Assembly (NCBI RefSeq): GCF_963924675.1
Contig: NC_089230.1
Coordinates: 70,361,223 to 70,425,222, forward strand
Direction of reading: 5' to 3'
Length of the DNA: 64,000 nucleotides
DNA from: Phocoena phocoena
Lineage: Eukaryota > Chordata > Mammalia > Artiodactyla > Phocoenidae
A program made the translations under genes and the position numbers. Shown here piece after piece: positions 1 through 11,559 of this stretch. Below the pieces are notes generated by a model. The model did not search any database. It saw only the letters and a program-made list of their open reading frames with translations, and was not told the origin of the DNA. How positions within the stretch are numbered: position 1 is the stretch's first letter; the number at the start of each line of letters is the position of its first letter.

Positions 1-169
1 ATCAAGGCAAAATCTTATATCTTGATGGTAAGAATACAAATTGGTACAGTCATACTGAAATTCGCATTATCTTTTAAACTTAAGGCTCACATCCCCTACA
101 ACCTAGCAATTTTAATTCTGTATGTACACTTCACAGAAATTCTTGCACATGTGCACTAGTAGACTTGTA

Positions 170-480
170 CAAAATGTTCTTAGAAGCATTGTTCATATTA
201 GCAAAAAGAACCCCAGAACAACAAAAAGAACAGTAAACAAACAAAATATTCATTGACAATGGAATAAAAATTACATTGGGGTATATTCACACAATGAAAT
301 AATATACACCAGTAAAAATAAATGGACAAAATGATAAATGACTACTAAAACAAACTATTGAGGAAAAAAGGAGGTCACAGAATACTACATGCAGGATGAT
401 AATATTTTTATAGAATTCCAAAACCAGCAAAGGGAAATTACTTATTATTTAGATCTTAGGTATGACAAAACTATTGTTTT
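170..480 (+). mobile_element. Old L1 3' end fragment (L1M-type)
   Basis: The stretch resembles the end of L1 ORF2 and the start of the 3'UTR of old mammalian L1s: a 'ggggtatattcacacaatg' segment, the 'aatactacatgcaggatgat' region, then 'aattccaaaaccagcaaa'. Many substitutions and small indels have destroyed the frame. No poly-A tail or target-site duplication is visible, which fits great age. The subfamily cannot be assigned by eye. Confidence 0.6.
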
Positions 481-520
481 AAGCATAGTCATGATAAGTC
501 AAACACACAGAATAGAAGAG

Positions 521-735
521 AGTTTCTCAACCCTGGCACTATTGGCATTGGAAGCAGATAACTCTTGGTGGTGGGAGACTGTCCTATGCATTATTGGATG
601 TTTAGCAGCATGCCTGGTCTCTATCCACTAGATGCCAGTTGCAACCTCCATCCCAGTTGTGACCACCAAAAATGTGTCCAGACATTGTGGAATGTCCCAC
701 AGGAGATAAAGTTGCCCCCAAATGAGAATCCCTGG
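521..735 (+). mobile_element. MER20 (hAT-Charlie, non-autonomous DNA transposon)
   Basis: The sequence follows the MER20 pattern along its usual length of about 218 bp. It starts near 'tttctcaaccctggcactat', has the central 'ggatgtttagcagcatgcc' and 'ccactagatgccagt' blocks, and ends in a decayed inverted terminal repeat, 'gagaatccctgg'. It encodes no protein. MER20 spread in early placental mammals, and copies have been linked to gene regulation in uterine stromal cells. Whether this copy has any activity cannot be seen here. Confidence 0.85.
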
Positions 736-1905
736 AATAGAGGTTGCCTCTGGGTTGGGACTAGAGAGCAAAGCAGGGAGACTGTAGAGGAGGAACCCAA
801 GGGAAGGTGCAAGTTACTGATAATGCGCTAGTTCCTAGTTTGAGTTGTAAGTCAGGGGTGTCATTTTATAACTATGCCTCGTGGCTTATATGTTTTTTGT
901 GTGTATCAGATAGTACATGATTCTAAAATTAACTATATATGGTAATACACAGTGAAAATACTAGAATAAAATATCCCCACATTAGCAGTATTATAGGTGA
1001 AGATTATTGATGGTTTCTGGTTTCTTCTCTGTATCGTGTTTTCAAAATAAAAAAAGAACATGTATTAGTTGTACAAAAATTGTTTTAAAAACCTTTACAC
1101 ATGAGATGACATGACACTGCTTAATTATCAAGGTAGAGTGTGACACAAGCAGAATCCTTTCAGAACTCGTGAAAAAGTTCATTCCTTATTTGTTGTTTAT
1201 ATTTATTGTACATTTAATTTTGAGAAACAGCATTTGATCTGGCATGATATGGGTTCTTCCCTTGATTGTCTGTGTCTCAGAGAATGCTTATGAATCTAGT
1301 ATGTATCCAGCTTTATTTTTGTAAAGGATAATAAAAAAAAGGATTTGAAATTATTTAAGAGTTTGCTGTATTTGAAACTGCTGGCTTGGATAGTCCCAGG
1401 CCTGTGATAAACCCTGGCATTTGTTTAATCTGTTCTCTACTGGCAGCTGACGCACAGCATGCTCTGCTCTTTATATTTCTAATTTTTGTGACCCCTTTGA
1501 TCAAAATCTGATGATGTAAAAAAACAAAACAATAGGATCAGTGGCAGTGGCAGCTAAATGAGTTCAAGAAGTTGTTTAAAGCATTGTCACTGTTGAGAAA
1601 ATCATTCCTTTCCTTCGAACTAGATCCAAATTCTGGATGTTAAAGGAGAGAGAATTAAAGATTATTTTATTTATTCCTGGTGCGAACAGGCTGCTGTAGC
1701 CCCACTGATAAATATCCAATATGAACGCCATGGAGCCCCCAATTCAGAGGTCATCTTAGCCAACATGTACTGGAATTTCTCCCTGTATCACAGGGAAGGA
1801 GACACTTAATCTTTCTCTGTTTATGGGATGCATAACTAGATATTTTTATGGTATAAGCATATGTCACCTGCCACTATTTAACCTTTGTTTTTAAAAGAAG
1901 TCTGA
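736..1905. other. No gene recognised; unique AT-rich sequence
   Basis: I see no gene, RNA or confident repeat here. The stretch is AT-rich with short A runs. A block at about 1640-1850 is less AT-rich and shows no recognised repeat, but it has no long open frame. Confidence 0.5.
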
Positions 1906-1909
1906 GCAA

Positions 1910-2095
1910 CAGAAACCCTGGATTTGATACGAACACTTCTTGTATAATCTAGGAAAAAATCACGTCAACTCTCTGAAATTTAGTTTCCTCAACCATGAAA
2001 TGAGAGTAACCAAAACCCTTGACCATTTTACCTTACAGGTAGTTGAGAGAATTGCTTAAGGTTCTGTCTGAGAAAAGTGTTTTGGGAACTATTTG
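1910..2095 (+). mobile_element. MIR SINE
   Basis: A decayed MIR core is visible. It includes a 'gaaatttagtttcctcaacc' segment matching the conserved region usually read as 'cctcagtttcctcatctg', followed by 'atgaaatgagagtaacc' and a 'tagttgagagaattg' block. The order is that of the plus strand. Both ends are ragged and no duplication remains. Confidence 0.6.
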
Positions 2096-2441
2096 TGTCT
2101 GTTTACCTATACCTGTATGTAAGAACGTACCTATAGCTCTACAGAGACGTAGTGTGTAATAATTAAATTCATGGGCTTATTATGATCAGAATGTTTCAAC
2201 TCTGAGGCAAGCTATTCATTTTCATGGGGGTCACAAAGGGCAAGTGAAACAGTTTGTGGAGTGTGTGTTTGCTTGTTTGTTTTGTAGGTGGCCCCATTTA
2301 TAGAGCTCACAACTCCTGTCTCTCTTCCCAATGGTCAAGCATTCTGACCACCAGCCCCACGGCTTGGAACACTCTTGCTTAAGCTAAAGGCCAGTGTCTG
2401 GGCACTCATCTCAAAGACTCCATGCACAGATGTGTCTAACT

Positions 2442-2669
2442 CAGATGTCCTCAGCCAGGGCCAGTTTTGCTCCCCTTGTTCCAGGGACAAATAACAATGT
2501 CTGGAGATATTTCTGGTTGTTACAAGTAGGATGGAGGCACTACTGTCATCTAGTGGGAAGAGGCCAGGGATGCTGCTAAACATCCTGTGATGCACAGGAC
2601 AGCCATTCTCCCCCAACAATAAAGAATTATCTAGCCCTGGATGTCAATAATACCAAGATTGAGAAACCC
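2442..2669 (-). mobile_element. MER20 (hAT-Charlie), minus strand
   Basis: This is a second MER20 in the opposite orientation to the copy at 521-735. It reads from the decayed terminal repeat 'cagatgtcctcagcc', through 'acaatgtctggagatatttc', 'catctagtgggaagaggcca' and 'gctgctaaacatcctgtgat', to 'gattgagaaaccc'. It is essentially full length. The two copies lie about 1.7 kb apart and probably inserted independently. Confidence 0.85.
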
Positions 2670-2953
2670 GCATCTAAGTAAACAGTGGACAATTGAGAAA
2701 TGGTCCAAGTGCTTGTGCATCCAGAGTAACTAACTGATTTGAAAGGACTCCAAATGGTCCTACTTGCTTTGGCTCACTTACATCATTGTATCAAGAGGCT
2801 TTGAATAGGTGTGTGTCCGTCTCTCTCTTTACAATTCATTAGACAGCCTCTGGGGAATTGAGCCAACTGAATATCTTGATATTGGATTCAAATGCAGTCG
2901 AATTCTTCTTGGTCTAATCAGTATCTCTGATTTTCTCTACATTGGGTCTCTGC

Positions 2954-2980
2954 AATTGGTTCCTCTCTTTGGAACCAATT
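2954..2980. repeat. Perfect 10-bp inverted repeat with 7-nt spacer
   Basis: The arms aattggttcc (2954-2963) and ggaaccaatt (2971-2980) are exact reverse complements separated by tctcttt. A hairpin or dimeric binding site is possible in principle, but a stem of this length also occurs by chance in sequence of this size. Confidence 0.9.
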
Positions 2981-4225
2981 CTGGGTCATTTGCTCTGAGT
3001 TTAGGTAGAGAAGCTCCTACTTAGCATTGAACGATTCTACTATATCTTAAAGACATTCAATCAGGCACGTCCTCCATTATACTGGAAGGAATTCTAGTCA
3101 GCCAGAGGGCAGGAAACAAAGCAGCGAGTAAGGCATGGCAGACAGTTTTCCAGGCAAATGAGGAGGCAGCTGCAATGCTGATTGGCAAGAGCAAACAGTC
3201 GGGAGCCTGGGGACACCTCTATCAGTTTAACACCGTAGACAAGAACCCTGGAGGATTATCACTTCTCAGTATATTTGGATAAAAATGTCTCCCTGCAATC
3301 ATCAACACACAATATAGAATAATAAAACCGTTAACTGGGTCAAAGTTATACAGCCAATAAGACACTATCCAAAGTATCCTTCATTGTATTCTTGTTTATC
3401 ATTACATGCTAATGTTTTTATTAAGCTGGTAATATAGTACTACAAATTGACCTGTTGGAAATGTTGTTACATATTTTTTAATAGCTCTCTTAGATTCCAC
3501 TGGAATTTGGGAAACAATTTTGAAGAAATGCTTCCAAAGAGAAATCATTACTGAGTCTCATATGAAGATAATATGTTTTTTTCCTTTTTCTTTTCTATCT
3601 CCTAGACATTGACAGTGTGACTAATGTGTTTGGTGGTATGAGAAATCCACAAGGCAATGACATCACAATATGTAATTTTTCCCTTGTGTATTGGGGAAAG
3701 TCATAGTTCTCTTGTACACTTAAAGAATCAAAAGGCCTAACTTGAAATTGAAATAGTATCCAAAATAAACAAGTTGTAATGTTCTCTTTCCCCCTAAACC
3801 CAACCTTTTCCCCTGTAGTTTTAAAGTTTGGAATTAGGCTGTCATAAGAGTCTGACTTTCATTTTTAATTAGTCAATGATTTAAAAAAGAAAGAATGAAA
3901 GAAGAACTTTGCTGTGCATTAAAATCACTGATGTGTAGTTTTCTTTGGGTTCTGGTGTTTGAAGTGCCTTACACTGATTTTTTTGTTGCCAGCAACTGAA
4001 ATACCTACTAATGCTTTCTGGCTCTAAAAGAATTGCACATCATTGGCTACATATGTTTACCATTATCCACAGAACTGTCAGACCCTTTATTCCAGTGGAG
4101 GCATGCATGGAAATAGGCCAGAACGCGAGGGAACACAGTTCCGGTAGTGAAATTAGCAACTGGACAACATTCCCAGGGAAGTGGCTGAGTTCAGTTCTGG
4201 CAGAAATCCCATTGCTGCTGGTACA

Positions 4226-4266
4226 AAAGAAAAAAAAAAAAGGAAAGAAAGAAAAGAAAAAGAAAT
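4226..4266 (+). repeat. A-rich / GAAA simple repeat
   Basis: There is a pure A run followed by imperfect gaaa and aaag units. It could be the tail of a lost retroelement, but no body is recognisable upstream. Confidence 0.7.
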
Positions 4267-4576
4267 AACAAAGGATAAAATTTATCTAGGGAATCAAAAG
4301 GAGGTAAATGCATGTGACTTGTACAACCTATCAAAAAATAACCCTGATCATTCTTTCCATTTATTCTAAAGTTTTGGTTATTGGGTGACTTCTGATTTTG
4401 AAATGGCACATGCTTTTATGAACCTGGATTATGAATGAAGATTGAACACTTAAGACGGTCAACCTTTTGAACTTCGAAGAGAATTTTAAGAGTTTATCCC
4501 ACTGTTATGGTCACAGGATTTGAAAGCCATCATTATGGTTGAATTCAATTGTAGTCATTATTATTATTATTTATTA

Positions 4577-4783
4577 TTTTTTTTTTTTTTGCGGTACACG
4601 GGCCTCTCACTGTTGTGGCCTCTCCCGTTGCGGAGCACAGGCTCCGGACGCGCAGGCTCCGCAGCCAGGGTTCACGGGCCCAGCCGCTCCGCGGCATGTG
4701 GGATCTTCCCGGACCGGGGCACAAACCCGTGTCCCCTGCATCAGCAGGCAGACTCTCAACCACTGCACCACCAGGGAAGCCCC
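4577..4783 (-). mobile_element. Cetacean-type CHR SINE (tRNA-derived), minus strand
   Basis: On the plus strand the element runs from a T run (its poly-A tail) through 'gcggtacacgggcctctcac' to 'ccaccagggaagcccc'. Read on the minus strand it starts gggcttccctggtgg, the tRNA-related head. The Pol III A-box-like segment is 'tgcagtggttgagagtctgc' and the B-box-like segment lies at 'gggtttgtgcc'. The GC-rich body is the form found in whale and dolphin genomes. The flanks are ATT-rich, so the duplication boundary is ambiguous. Confidence 0.9.
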
Positions 4784-5194
4784 ATTATTTTTATTTCCAC
4801 CAAATTGTATCAATTCACCAAACTAAATATGGTGAAATGGAAAAAAAATCTATTTTTTCAGTGTAATCTGCAAAATTTTGGTAGAAGTAACTTAAAACAT
4901 GGATAATCATTAGATGAGATGATACCAATTTACTCTTTTTATTTCATGTTCAATTAGGTTGCTAGGTAACATGAGTGCATTTGTAAAATATTGCTGAAAA
5001 TTCAAAATATCAAGGAGGCATTTTAACATCATAAAACTTGCTAGGGACCAGGCAAAATCTAAAATTATACAAATCTGTATAACCATAAAACAAAATATAT
5101 CTTGGCCTTTCGGATTCAACTAACAATATTATGTGTTTATCATTGTATATTTATTATTCCCTTTATGCTTAACAACAATTGCTGAAATCAGCTT

Positions 5195-5300
5195 TATTAT
5201 CCCTTAAAAGGCAAGGAAATTGAGACATTGAAACTCACATAAGAATTCTTTGTAGAACTAGAATTTGAACCCAGATCTGCCTGACTCTAAACACACATTG
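5195..5300 (-). mobile_element. MIR SINE, minus strand
   Basis: This is a reverse-oriented MIR: 'ttattatcccttaaaaggca', 'aggaaattgagacattga', then 'gaatttgaacccagatctgc' and 'ctgactctaaa'. These are the complements of the MIR 5' half in the expected order. The ends are ragged. Confidence 0.65.
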
Positions 5301-5319
5301 TGGGCTCACTAAATTCATT

Positions 5320-5705
5320 TCCTCTTCTTCCTGGACCCCTTGTAGTCGCTTGTAGTTAGATTTGGTCATGTGACCAAGTTCCACATACTGGATGTAAATA
5401 GAAATGATGTGTACCATTTCAGGACTGGCCCATAAAATCCTTCATGCAGAACGCTACTTTATGCTATTTTTCCTTCCACGGGCTTGAGGCAAATATGCAC
5501 AGACACCTTGGATATGGTAAATATGACAGGAGCACAGGAAGGACGGTGCTGGGTCTCTGCTTTGCTGCTTGACAAAAGTGTCATCTGCTAATCAGACACA
5601 TCTATTTTGGAATTTACGTGAATGAGAAATAAACTTCTATTGTATTTGAACCATTATACATTTGGGGCTTTGTTACAGCAGCTGGCATTGCTTTGCCTAT
5701 ATGTT
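5320..5705 (+). mobile_element. Probable solo LTR (MaLR/ERVL type)
   Basis: The block ends like an old mammalian LTR: 'acgtgaatgagaaataaact' containing a polyadenylation signal, then 'tctattgtatttgaaccatt' and 'ggggctttgttacagcagct'. Upstream, 'tggtcatgtgaccaagttcc' and 'aggactggcccataaaatcc' fit the body of the same LTR type. No internal retroviral sequence adjoins it. The family name is tentative. Confidence 0.5.
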
Positions 5706-5709
5706 ACCT

Positions 5710-6635
5710 GTATATTATAACACAGGTCTTTCTTCATACTGAAAAGACCTGGAGGAGCTTATACAGAAGGGCAAGATAGCTATTGATATATATACTGACA
5801 AATGTTTATTAATAAAAGTTATTTAAATAATTTTTAAATAGGAATCTGGAAAGATCTGAACAAATAAGGAGACTCTTTTAAGAGTCATCAACTTTTTCAA
5901 AAAAAATCATCATTTAGAAAGGGCATCTCTTATTTTTCTAAGTTATCAACAACGTCTCAAGAACCTGGTTTAGAATCATAAAGATATAAAATCCATCCAC
6001 TAATGGATATTCGAAAAATAGATATACTGTAGACCAGTACTATGTACACAGAAATGTTCAGTAATCATTTTTATCTGATAGATTTTATTGGAAAAACTCA
6101 GAAAGCAAGAGGAAAGAAAAGCAAGAAGACTCAGTATACCTAAATGGGATAATTCAGTTCAGAGCAAACAAGAGTCACTTACAAGTCTGTAGAATTTTCA
6201 AACTCTTAGGGATATTAAATTTCACTTCTGTAAATTCTAGTGATTGAGAATGAAATGGGACTCCTTTAAGAATCAACATTCATGTGATGAGGTTTCAGGG
6301 TAGTTATGTTTGTATGAAAAAACATCCCTAAAAGCCTACATTTTTGTGCATGTGTTTTCTTATATGAGAAAAAAATATTTAAAGAAGCCTTTGAGATGAG
6401 GCTAAAGCTTTGTAGGATTGTCATAAAAAATTCATAACTAACTCTTAATGTATGCAAGGAGAGTAAGGCGGTTCTGGGTGGAGTTGGGACAGTAGAGCAA
6501 AGGCTGCCCCTTCCACAGTTGTCCAAATCCATGTCCAATCTGGTCTGGCATTGATATCTGAGTGTCCTGTGTGGTGGCATCTCTGGAAGACGGGGTCTTT
6601 AAGGATGGTGGATGAATAGTGTCAAAGTTCCAGAG
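5710..6635. other. No gene recognised; unique sequence
   Basis: AT-rich sequence with no gene or confident repeat. A 104-codon minus frame at 6266-6580 has no recognisable domain and is treated as chance. Confidence 0.45.
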
Positions 6636-6644
6636 ACGAGGGGT

Positions 6645-6840
6645 TGGAAGTTCATAAATTCTGGAATCAGAGGCACCTGCCTCTTCTACTTTGTAACTGT
6701 TTAGCTGTAGTTAAGGCATTAGATATCTCTAATTCTGAGTTGTGGTTTATCTGCAAAAGAGGACAATGTTATCTACCTTGAATGGTTTTGGTGAGAATTT
6801 CCAGTAATATACAATGAGCCCCTGGCAGACACAGATAACA
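6645..6840 (+). mobile_element. MIR SINE
   Basis: The order 'ttctggaatcagaggcacct', 'ctttgtaactgtttagctgt', 'ctaattctgagttgtggttt', 'atctgcaaaagaggacaatg' and 'atgagcccctggcagacaca' matches a plus-strand MIR from its head to near its 3' end. Divergence is high. Confidence 0.65.
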
Positions 6841-6849
6841 AGTAGAGTG

Positions 6850-7700
6850 ATGGCTGTTGTCGGAGCACAGTTCAGTCATCAAGCAGAGTTCAGTCTCCAT
6901 GGAGGTAAGTTGACAAGACTTGGCTAGAAGGCTCCCAACTATGGTCTAAGGGTCAGAATAGGGTTCCAGTTCAAGAGGGGAAAGAACTGGGACACAGACA
7001 TATGGAAAACAGATGCTCAGTCATGAGGATGGAGAGAAGATTTCAGGGAGCATATGGAGCCACTCCAGGATCACTAGGTACTAGGCTTATGACAGCATAA
7101 CTGCATCCAGAGCTCGGTTGCTGAGGGGATGGAGCTCCTAATACATGGACAGACATGGTAGGATTGTCTCAAGAACTGGATAAGGCTGAACCTTCAGGCT
7201 GTAGGTATATAATGTATGTGTCTGTGTGAGGCAGGCAGGGACTGAATACTGTTATGGAAAGTGAGCTAGAGTCCTCATTTCTTTTGCTTTTATTTTTATA
7301 TCACATTCAACTATCAACCCTTCCCAAACTTATTTGCAATCATGAGAAAGAATCCTTCACATGTATAGGCTAATATCATGAGATTTACACCTCTATATCT
7401 TCTAAATTCTAGATTATTTATGATTCTTACTATATTTCTCCTTGAATGAACTGGACCTGTCCCCCCCGCCAGGACTGAAATGGGGGGAGAAGATAGGAGA
7501 AAGGTAAAGGGTAGGTCTGCAGGAACAAGCAGAACATATTGACACATTTATCTTTCTAAAAATCTTTTATAGATACTGAACATACAGTTACTGAATTGAA
7601 TATTATGCTTTATCAGTTTATAAAGACAAGAACAAAAAAAACCCCACCAAATTGGATTGCCAACATTGTCTTTTCATTAAACCCCTTTTTGTAAATCCCA
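6850..7700. other. No gene recognised; unique sequence
   Basis: Mixed-composition sequence with no recognised gene or repeat. Short C and G runs occur at about 7460-7490. Confidence 0.4.
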
Positions 7701-7714
7701 TATCCCACCCCCCG

Positions 7715-7740
7715 TTTCCTTCCTTCCTTTCTTTCTTTTT

Positions 7741-7785
<45 letters not shown>

Positions 7786-7810
7786 CCCTTCCTCCCTCCC
7801 TTCTTTCCTC
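7715..7810. repeat. Pyrimidine-rich (CT)n microsatellite
   Basis: An almost pure pyrimidine tract: TTCC/TTTC units, then about 15 CT units, then CTCCC units. It accounts for the Arg/Glu-rich minus-strand and Leu/Ser-rich plus-strand open frames here, which are not genes. Confidence 0.95.
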
Positions 7811-7814
7811 CAAC

Positions 7815-8935
7815 TGAAATTCAGTCTCATGGGGCTCAGAGATGTAAGGTGATGCTATTCACTATGATGAAGGCTATAAAAGGACGTACAGAGATATGCA
7901 CGAAGGGCTATGAGAACAGAGAAGAGCACTTTCAAGTCTTCCACAGTGAATCAGGAAGGTTGAGGCAGGAGATGTTCTTGAAAAATATTCCAGGTCTGTC
8001 TGACAGAATGAGAAGCAGGAGGACTGCTCAGATGCTGGCCAACCATGAAGAATTTCCCCCTGCTTCCCTAACCCTCGTGTTCAGTCATGGGCTCTGTGAG
8101 CGGGGTGTAGGGGTGGCCCCTAGAGATAGCTGCTCCTAAGGTCCCCTGGCTCTAGTGAGAGGGAGGGAGTCTCTAACTGGGGTGAGCGTCTCTAACTGGA
8201 GGAACCCCGACTCCAGAAGTCGGCTTTCACCGCAGGCCTCCTAAGGTTGGATATGGATATGATTAGGGTCTGCAATAAGTGACATCTGTTTGCTCTGACC
8301 TTTGGGTAATGTGGCGTTTCTTTCTCTGGGGCAGATGCTAGAAAGGTGTTTATTGTGAGTTGACAGGGGTCTTGGTGGGTGGTGAGGTGTAAGTCAAAAT
8401 TCGACTATGCATTTTGACATTTTGTCTACAGATGTTTCTCAGATGTTTGTGGGCGGGCATGTCTTTAAATAAAGAAATACTAAATGTGTGTGTTTTTTGC
8501 ATGGGGGGGAAAGGAAAAAAGTCGCACTTGAAAACTTGGCCTTTTTATGCCTTCCATGACACTCTTGTTTCAGGGCCAGATTGGAATTAGTTGTTGCATG
8601 TACTTTCTGAAGAGAAAATTCGCTCATTTAAAGAAAAATCATCTGTTAGTTTGAAATTAACATGCTGATGAAGAAGCTGAATATGGCAGTAGGGGAAGAA
8701 TGGAAAATTTCAGGAGGTACCAGGTAGTAGTTTTATGTAGTCCAGCCTTGCTTCATCCTCCCAAGGTACCATCTCCCCCTACCCAGGCCAGGACACAAGA
8801 AACCTTTGGTAAAGCTCATTCTTAACTCCGAATTGTCACTGCAGTGAGAGTTAGGGAGTGTCTTCAGAATTCACAATCTACACCCATTTGTTATACCATG
8901 GAAGTCATACCTTCTATTCCAGATGCCAAGATGCT
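7815..8935. other. No gene recognised; possible weak L2 remnant at start
   Basis: At about 7885-8010, 'agggctatgagaacagagaa' and 'aatcaggaaggttgaggcag' weakly resemble the reverse complement of old L2, too decayed to call. The rest is unique sequence. Confidence 0.35.
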
Positions 8936-8949
8936 GACTTGATAATATA

Positions 8950-8982
8950 GGAGAGAGAGGGAGAGAGAGAGAAAGAGAGGTG
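8950..8982. repeat. (GA)n simple repeat
   Basis: A run of gagaga units with interspersed g and a substitutions, about 30 bp long. Confidence 0.9.
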
Positions 8983-8984
8983 AT

Positions 8985-10395
8985 CTTGAAGGACATTCAA
9001 CTTTTAATTCCTTTAGAATTACCTTAAAATATACTTAAGAAAAGAATTGCAAAGAAATGAGGAAAATCAAACCACATTTTTGAAATTATCTTCTAAAAAA
9101 TGAAGAAGTCCAGTTTGGTTTTGATTTCCAGAAATCTTCTGAAGTTCTAAAGAAATCCTCTAGCTTTAGTTTAGTTTGAGAAGATCTACTTGAAAAACTT
9201 CACAAATGGATGGAAGAAACTCCTTACAGAGTTGATTAATCTGATTAGCGAATAAACGGAAAAATAGTGATGATGGGATGTGCCTGGAAACCAAGAGCTT
9301 AAACATTACATAGAGTTTTCCTGCTTTGTATCAAAACTTCTTGAAATAATGTTTTCAACAGATGCTCACTTTGACCTCCACTTGTTAGCAGTTATATGGA
9401 ATTTACCACCCCCCCAAAAAAAATTTATTTTCAAAAGAAGTTTGTTGTGTATGGTTAAAGAGACCAACTTTTTCAGCTTGGCTCACTTAAAATTCTAAAC
9501 CTTAATGACTATCTTGACAGGAAGGAAATGTTTTAGCTAATGTTGCTTTTTGAAAAAGATAGCTGATGAATGAAAGCATAGTTCATTGTAAACAAAATAG
9601 TAAGACTTGTTGTTACGTTTGTTAGTGACTTTTTTCTGAATATAAAACTTGCTTTTTAACTTAGCCGCCATCTAGATCTACCCTCTAGGTCATCTACAGA
9701 AACAACACAGAGAAACATGAAATGTGGAAACCCCTTAAAATTTGCTCACAGTCTTGATTTCCTTCTCCTGAGTTAGTGTAATTTGTTCCAGTAAACCTAG
9801 AGAACAGAGCACCTTAAGTACTTAAAGTACACAATTTCTTCACTTCAACTCATTGGTACACTAATGACTGACTGTGGTCATCAAAGTCTTGCGGAAAGTG
9901 GGCCTGTCTCCACCGACATTTGGGGCACTCACAAAGCTTAGTTGTAGCCACTCAGTAATTGCTGCTCAGTCAGAAAATCACAGGCTGTTTCCTGTTTTCC
10001 TTATCTTCTCAGTCTTATGCTACTTCCTCCATCCCTTTCCCCACTCCTCAATTACATGGAGGGAAAAGTGGTGGTAAATAATGTTTCTTGTCCAAAAGAT
10101 GTTCAGCCAAATGTCCCAGGAACAGATCACCCGGCTTTCCTCGCTATTGTAGCAGGACGGCAATTGGTGTTTATGAAGCTCAGTACTACATGCTGCTCCA
10201 GGATGTTCAAGGCAAACGTGTCAGTCAGGATAAGTCAGGTTATGTTGAGCAAACAAACTACCCAACAGTCTCAGAGACTGAAAGCAATAAAGGTGTATAC
10301 CTTGCTTACACTATACACCCAAAGCAGATGGGTGGAAGGCTCTGCTCCCTAGACCCAGGCTTACAGGTGATCCCCATCATGGGAAACTCCCTTCT
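8985..10395. other. No gene recognised; unique sequence
   Basis: No gene, RNA or confident repeat is seen. Frames up to about 110 codons near 10017-10402 overlap each other in different frames and show no domain. Confidence 0.45.
10381..10395 (+). repeat. Target-site duplication of CHR SINE (5' copy)
   Basis: gggaaactcccttct occurs here and again, identically, at 10550-10564. The two copies flank the minus-strand SINE and mark a clean retroposition event. Confidence 0.9.
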
Positions 10396-10549
10396 CTTTT
10401 AAAAAAAAATATTTATTTAGCCTGTGCCGGGTCTTTGTTGCAGCATGTGGGATCTTTAGTTGTGGCATGCGGACTCTCAGTTGCAGCATGCCTGTGGGAT
10501 CTAGTTCCCCGACCAGGGATCAAACCCTGGACCACTGGGGAAGTCCCAA
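10396..10549 (-). mobile_element. CHR-type SINE (older form), minus strand, with 15-bp TSD
   Basis: The minus strand starts gggacttccccagtggtcc (tRNA-related head) and carries the B-box-like 'agggtttgatccctggtcgg', then a short body and an A/T-rich tail at 10397-10416. It lacks the GC-rich 'gcggtacgcgggcc' body of the younger cetacean copies. It is bounded by identical 15-bp duplications (10381-10395 and 10550-10564), so the insertion is structurally complete. Confidence 0.85.
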
Positions 10550-10564
10550 GGGAAACTCCCTTCT
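10550..10564 (+). repeat. Target-site duplication of CHR SINE (3' copy)
   Basis: Exact repeat of 10381-10395, directly after the SINE head sequence. Confidence 0.9.
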
Positions 10565-10844
10565 TATCCAAAGCTTCAGGGTTTGCTGCAAGAGGGAAAA
10601 AGAATAGGGAGAACTGGGGAGCCATTGTCCTGGAAGAGACATATGCCACTTCCCTCCATTTCATTGGTCAGAATAAGGGACATAGTCATGCTTACCTTCA
10701 AGAAGATAAGGATTGGAATTCTCTATGTTCCCACAGGTAAGGAGAAATACTAATGTTACCACAAGTCTACAGATTTTTTTTTTAAACTAACCGTCCTAGA
10801 CACAGGCACAAAATAAAGCATCTCTGAAATAAAAACTACTGTCT

Positions 10845-10880
10845 TTCATGTAATGAGCACTCAATAAATATTTATGAGTG
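10845..10880 (+). mobile_element. Short MIR/L2 tail fragment
   Basis: 'atgagcactcaataaatatt' is the typical 3' end shared by MIR and L2 retroposons. Too little is left to choose between them. Confidence 0.4.
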
Positions 10881-10889
10881 GCAGTTTAT

Positions 10890-11545
10890 TATTTGTCTAT
10901 CGCTGCATAGCAAACTATCACAAATTTGGCAACTTAAAACCACACCATTTATTATGTCACCGTTCTGCAGTTTGAAAGTTCAGCATGGTGTGACCAGGTT
11001 CTCTGTTCATAGTATCTCAAGGCTAAAATCATTGTTAGCCAGCCTGAGTTCTCATCTAGAGGCTCTGGAAAAGAATTTGCCTCCAAGCTCATTTAGGCTA
11101 TTGGCCAAATTCAGTTTCTTGCAGTTCTAAGGCTGAAGTTCCCATTTTCTTGCTGGCTGTCAGCAGGGTCACCCCCAGCTCCCAGAGGCTGCAGGGAGTC
11201 CTTGCCACGGATGCCTCCCAAACTTCAAAGCCAGCAACAGAGAATCGCCCTCGCATTGAATCCTTCATATGCTTTGAATCTCTCTGACTTCCTCCATCTC
11301 TGACCTCTAGACCCATATTTTAAGGGCTCCTATGGTTAGGTCAGCCACACCCAGGCAATCTCCTTATCTTAAGGTCAACAGATCTGGGGCCTTAATTACA
11401 ATTGCAAAATTCCTTTTGTATATAAAGTGATGTGATCAAGGAGATGTCTCATTATATTTACAGGTTTCAGCAACACTTTGGAAGAGGAGATTATTTAGGT
11501 CATTAGGCATTATGTTAGAGTTCAGTCTCCCACAGGCAGCTGGGG
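10890..11545 (-). mobile_element. Probable LTR of MaLR/ERVL type, minus strand
   Basis: The plus strand reads as the complement of an old mammalian LTR: 'ctatcgctgcatagcaaact', 'aacttaaaaccacaccattt', 'tcagtttcttgcagttctaa', 'cttgctggctgtcagcaggg', 'ggcaatctccttatcttaag'. The 3' LTR end, with the complement of an AATAAA-like signal, lies at the left. It looks related to the plus-strand LTR at 17340-17930. No retroviral internal sequence adjoins it. Confidence 0.6.
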
Positions 11546-11559
11546 CAGAGTGAAAAAAG

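Larger units (their letters stand above)
2670..4575. other. No gene recognised; mostly unique sequence
   Basis: No gene is evident. The stretch holds a small perfect inverted repeat at 2954-2980 and an A-rich, GAAA-rich run at about 4226-4266. The rest is unique AT-rich sequence with short frames of chance length. Confidence 0.5.

Noticed and set aside
4520..4906. A 128-codon frame with Cys/Arg/Pro-rich peptide
   Set aside because: It is read through a minus-strand CHR SINE; similar peptides come from the SINEs at 46022 and 58931.
7613..7852. Arg/Glu- and Ser/Leu-repeat proteins
   Set aside because: They are translations of a CT microsatellite.
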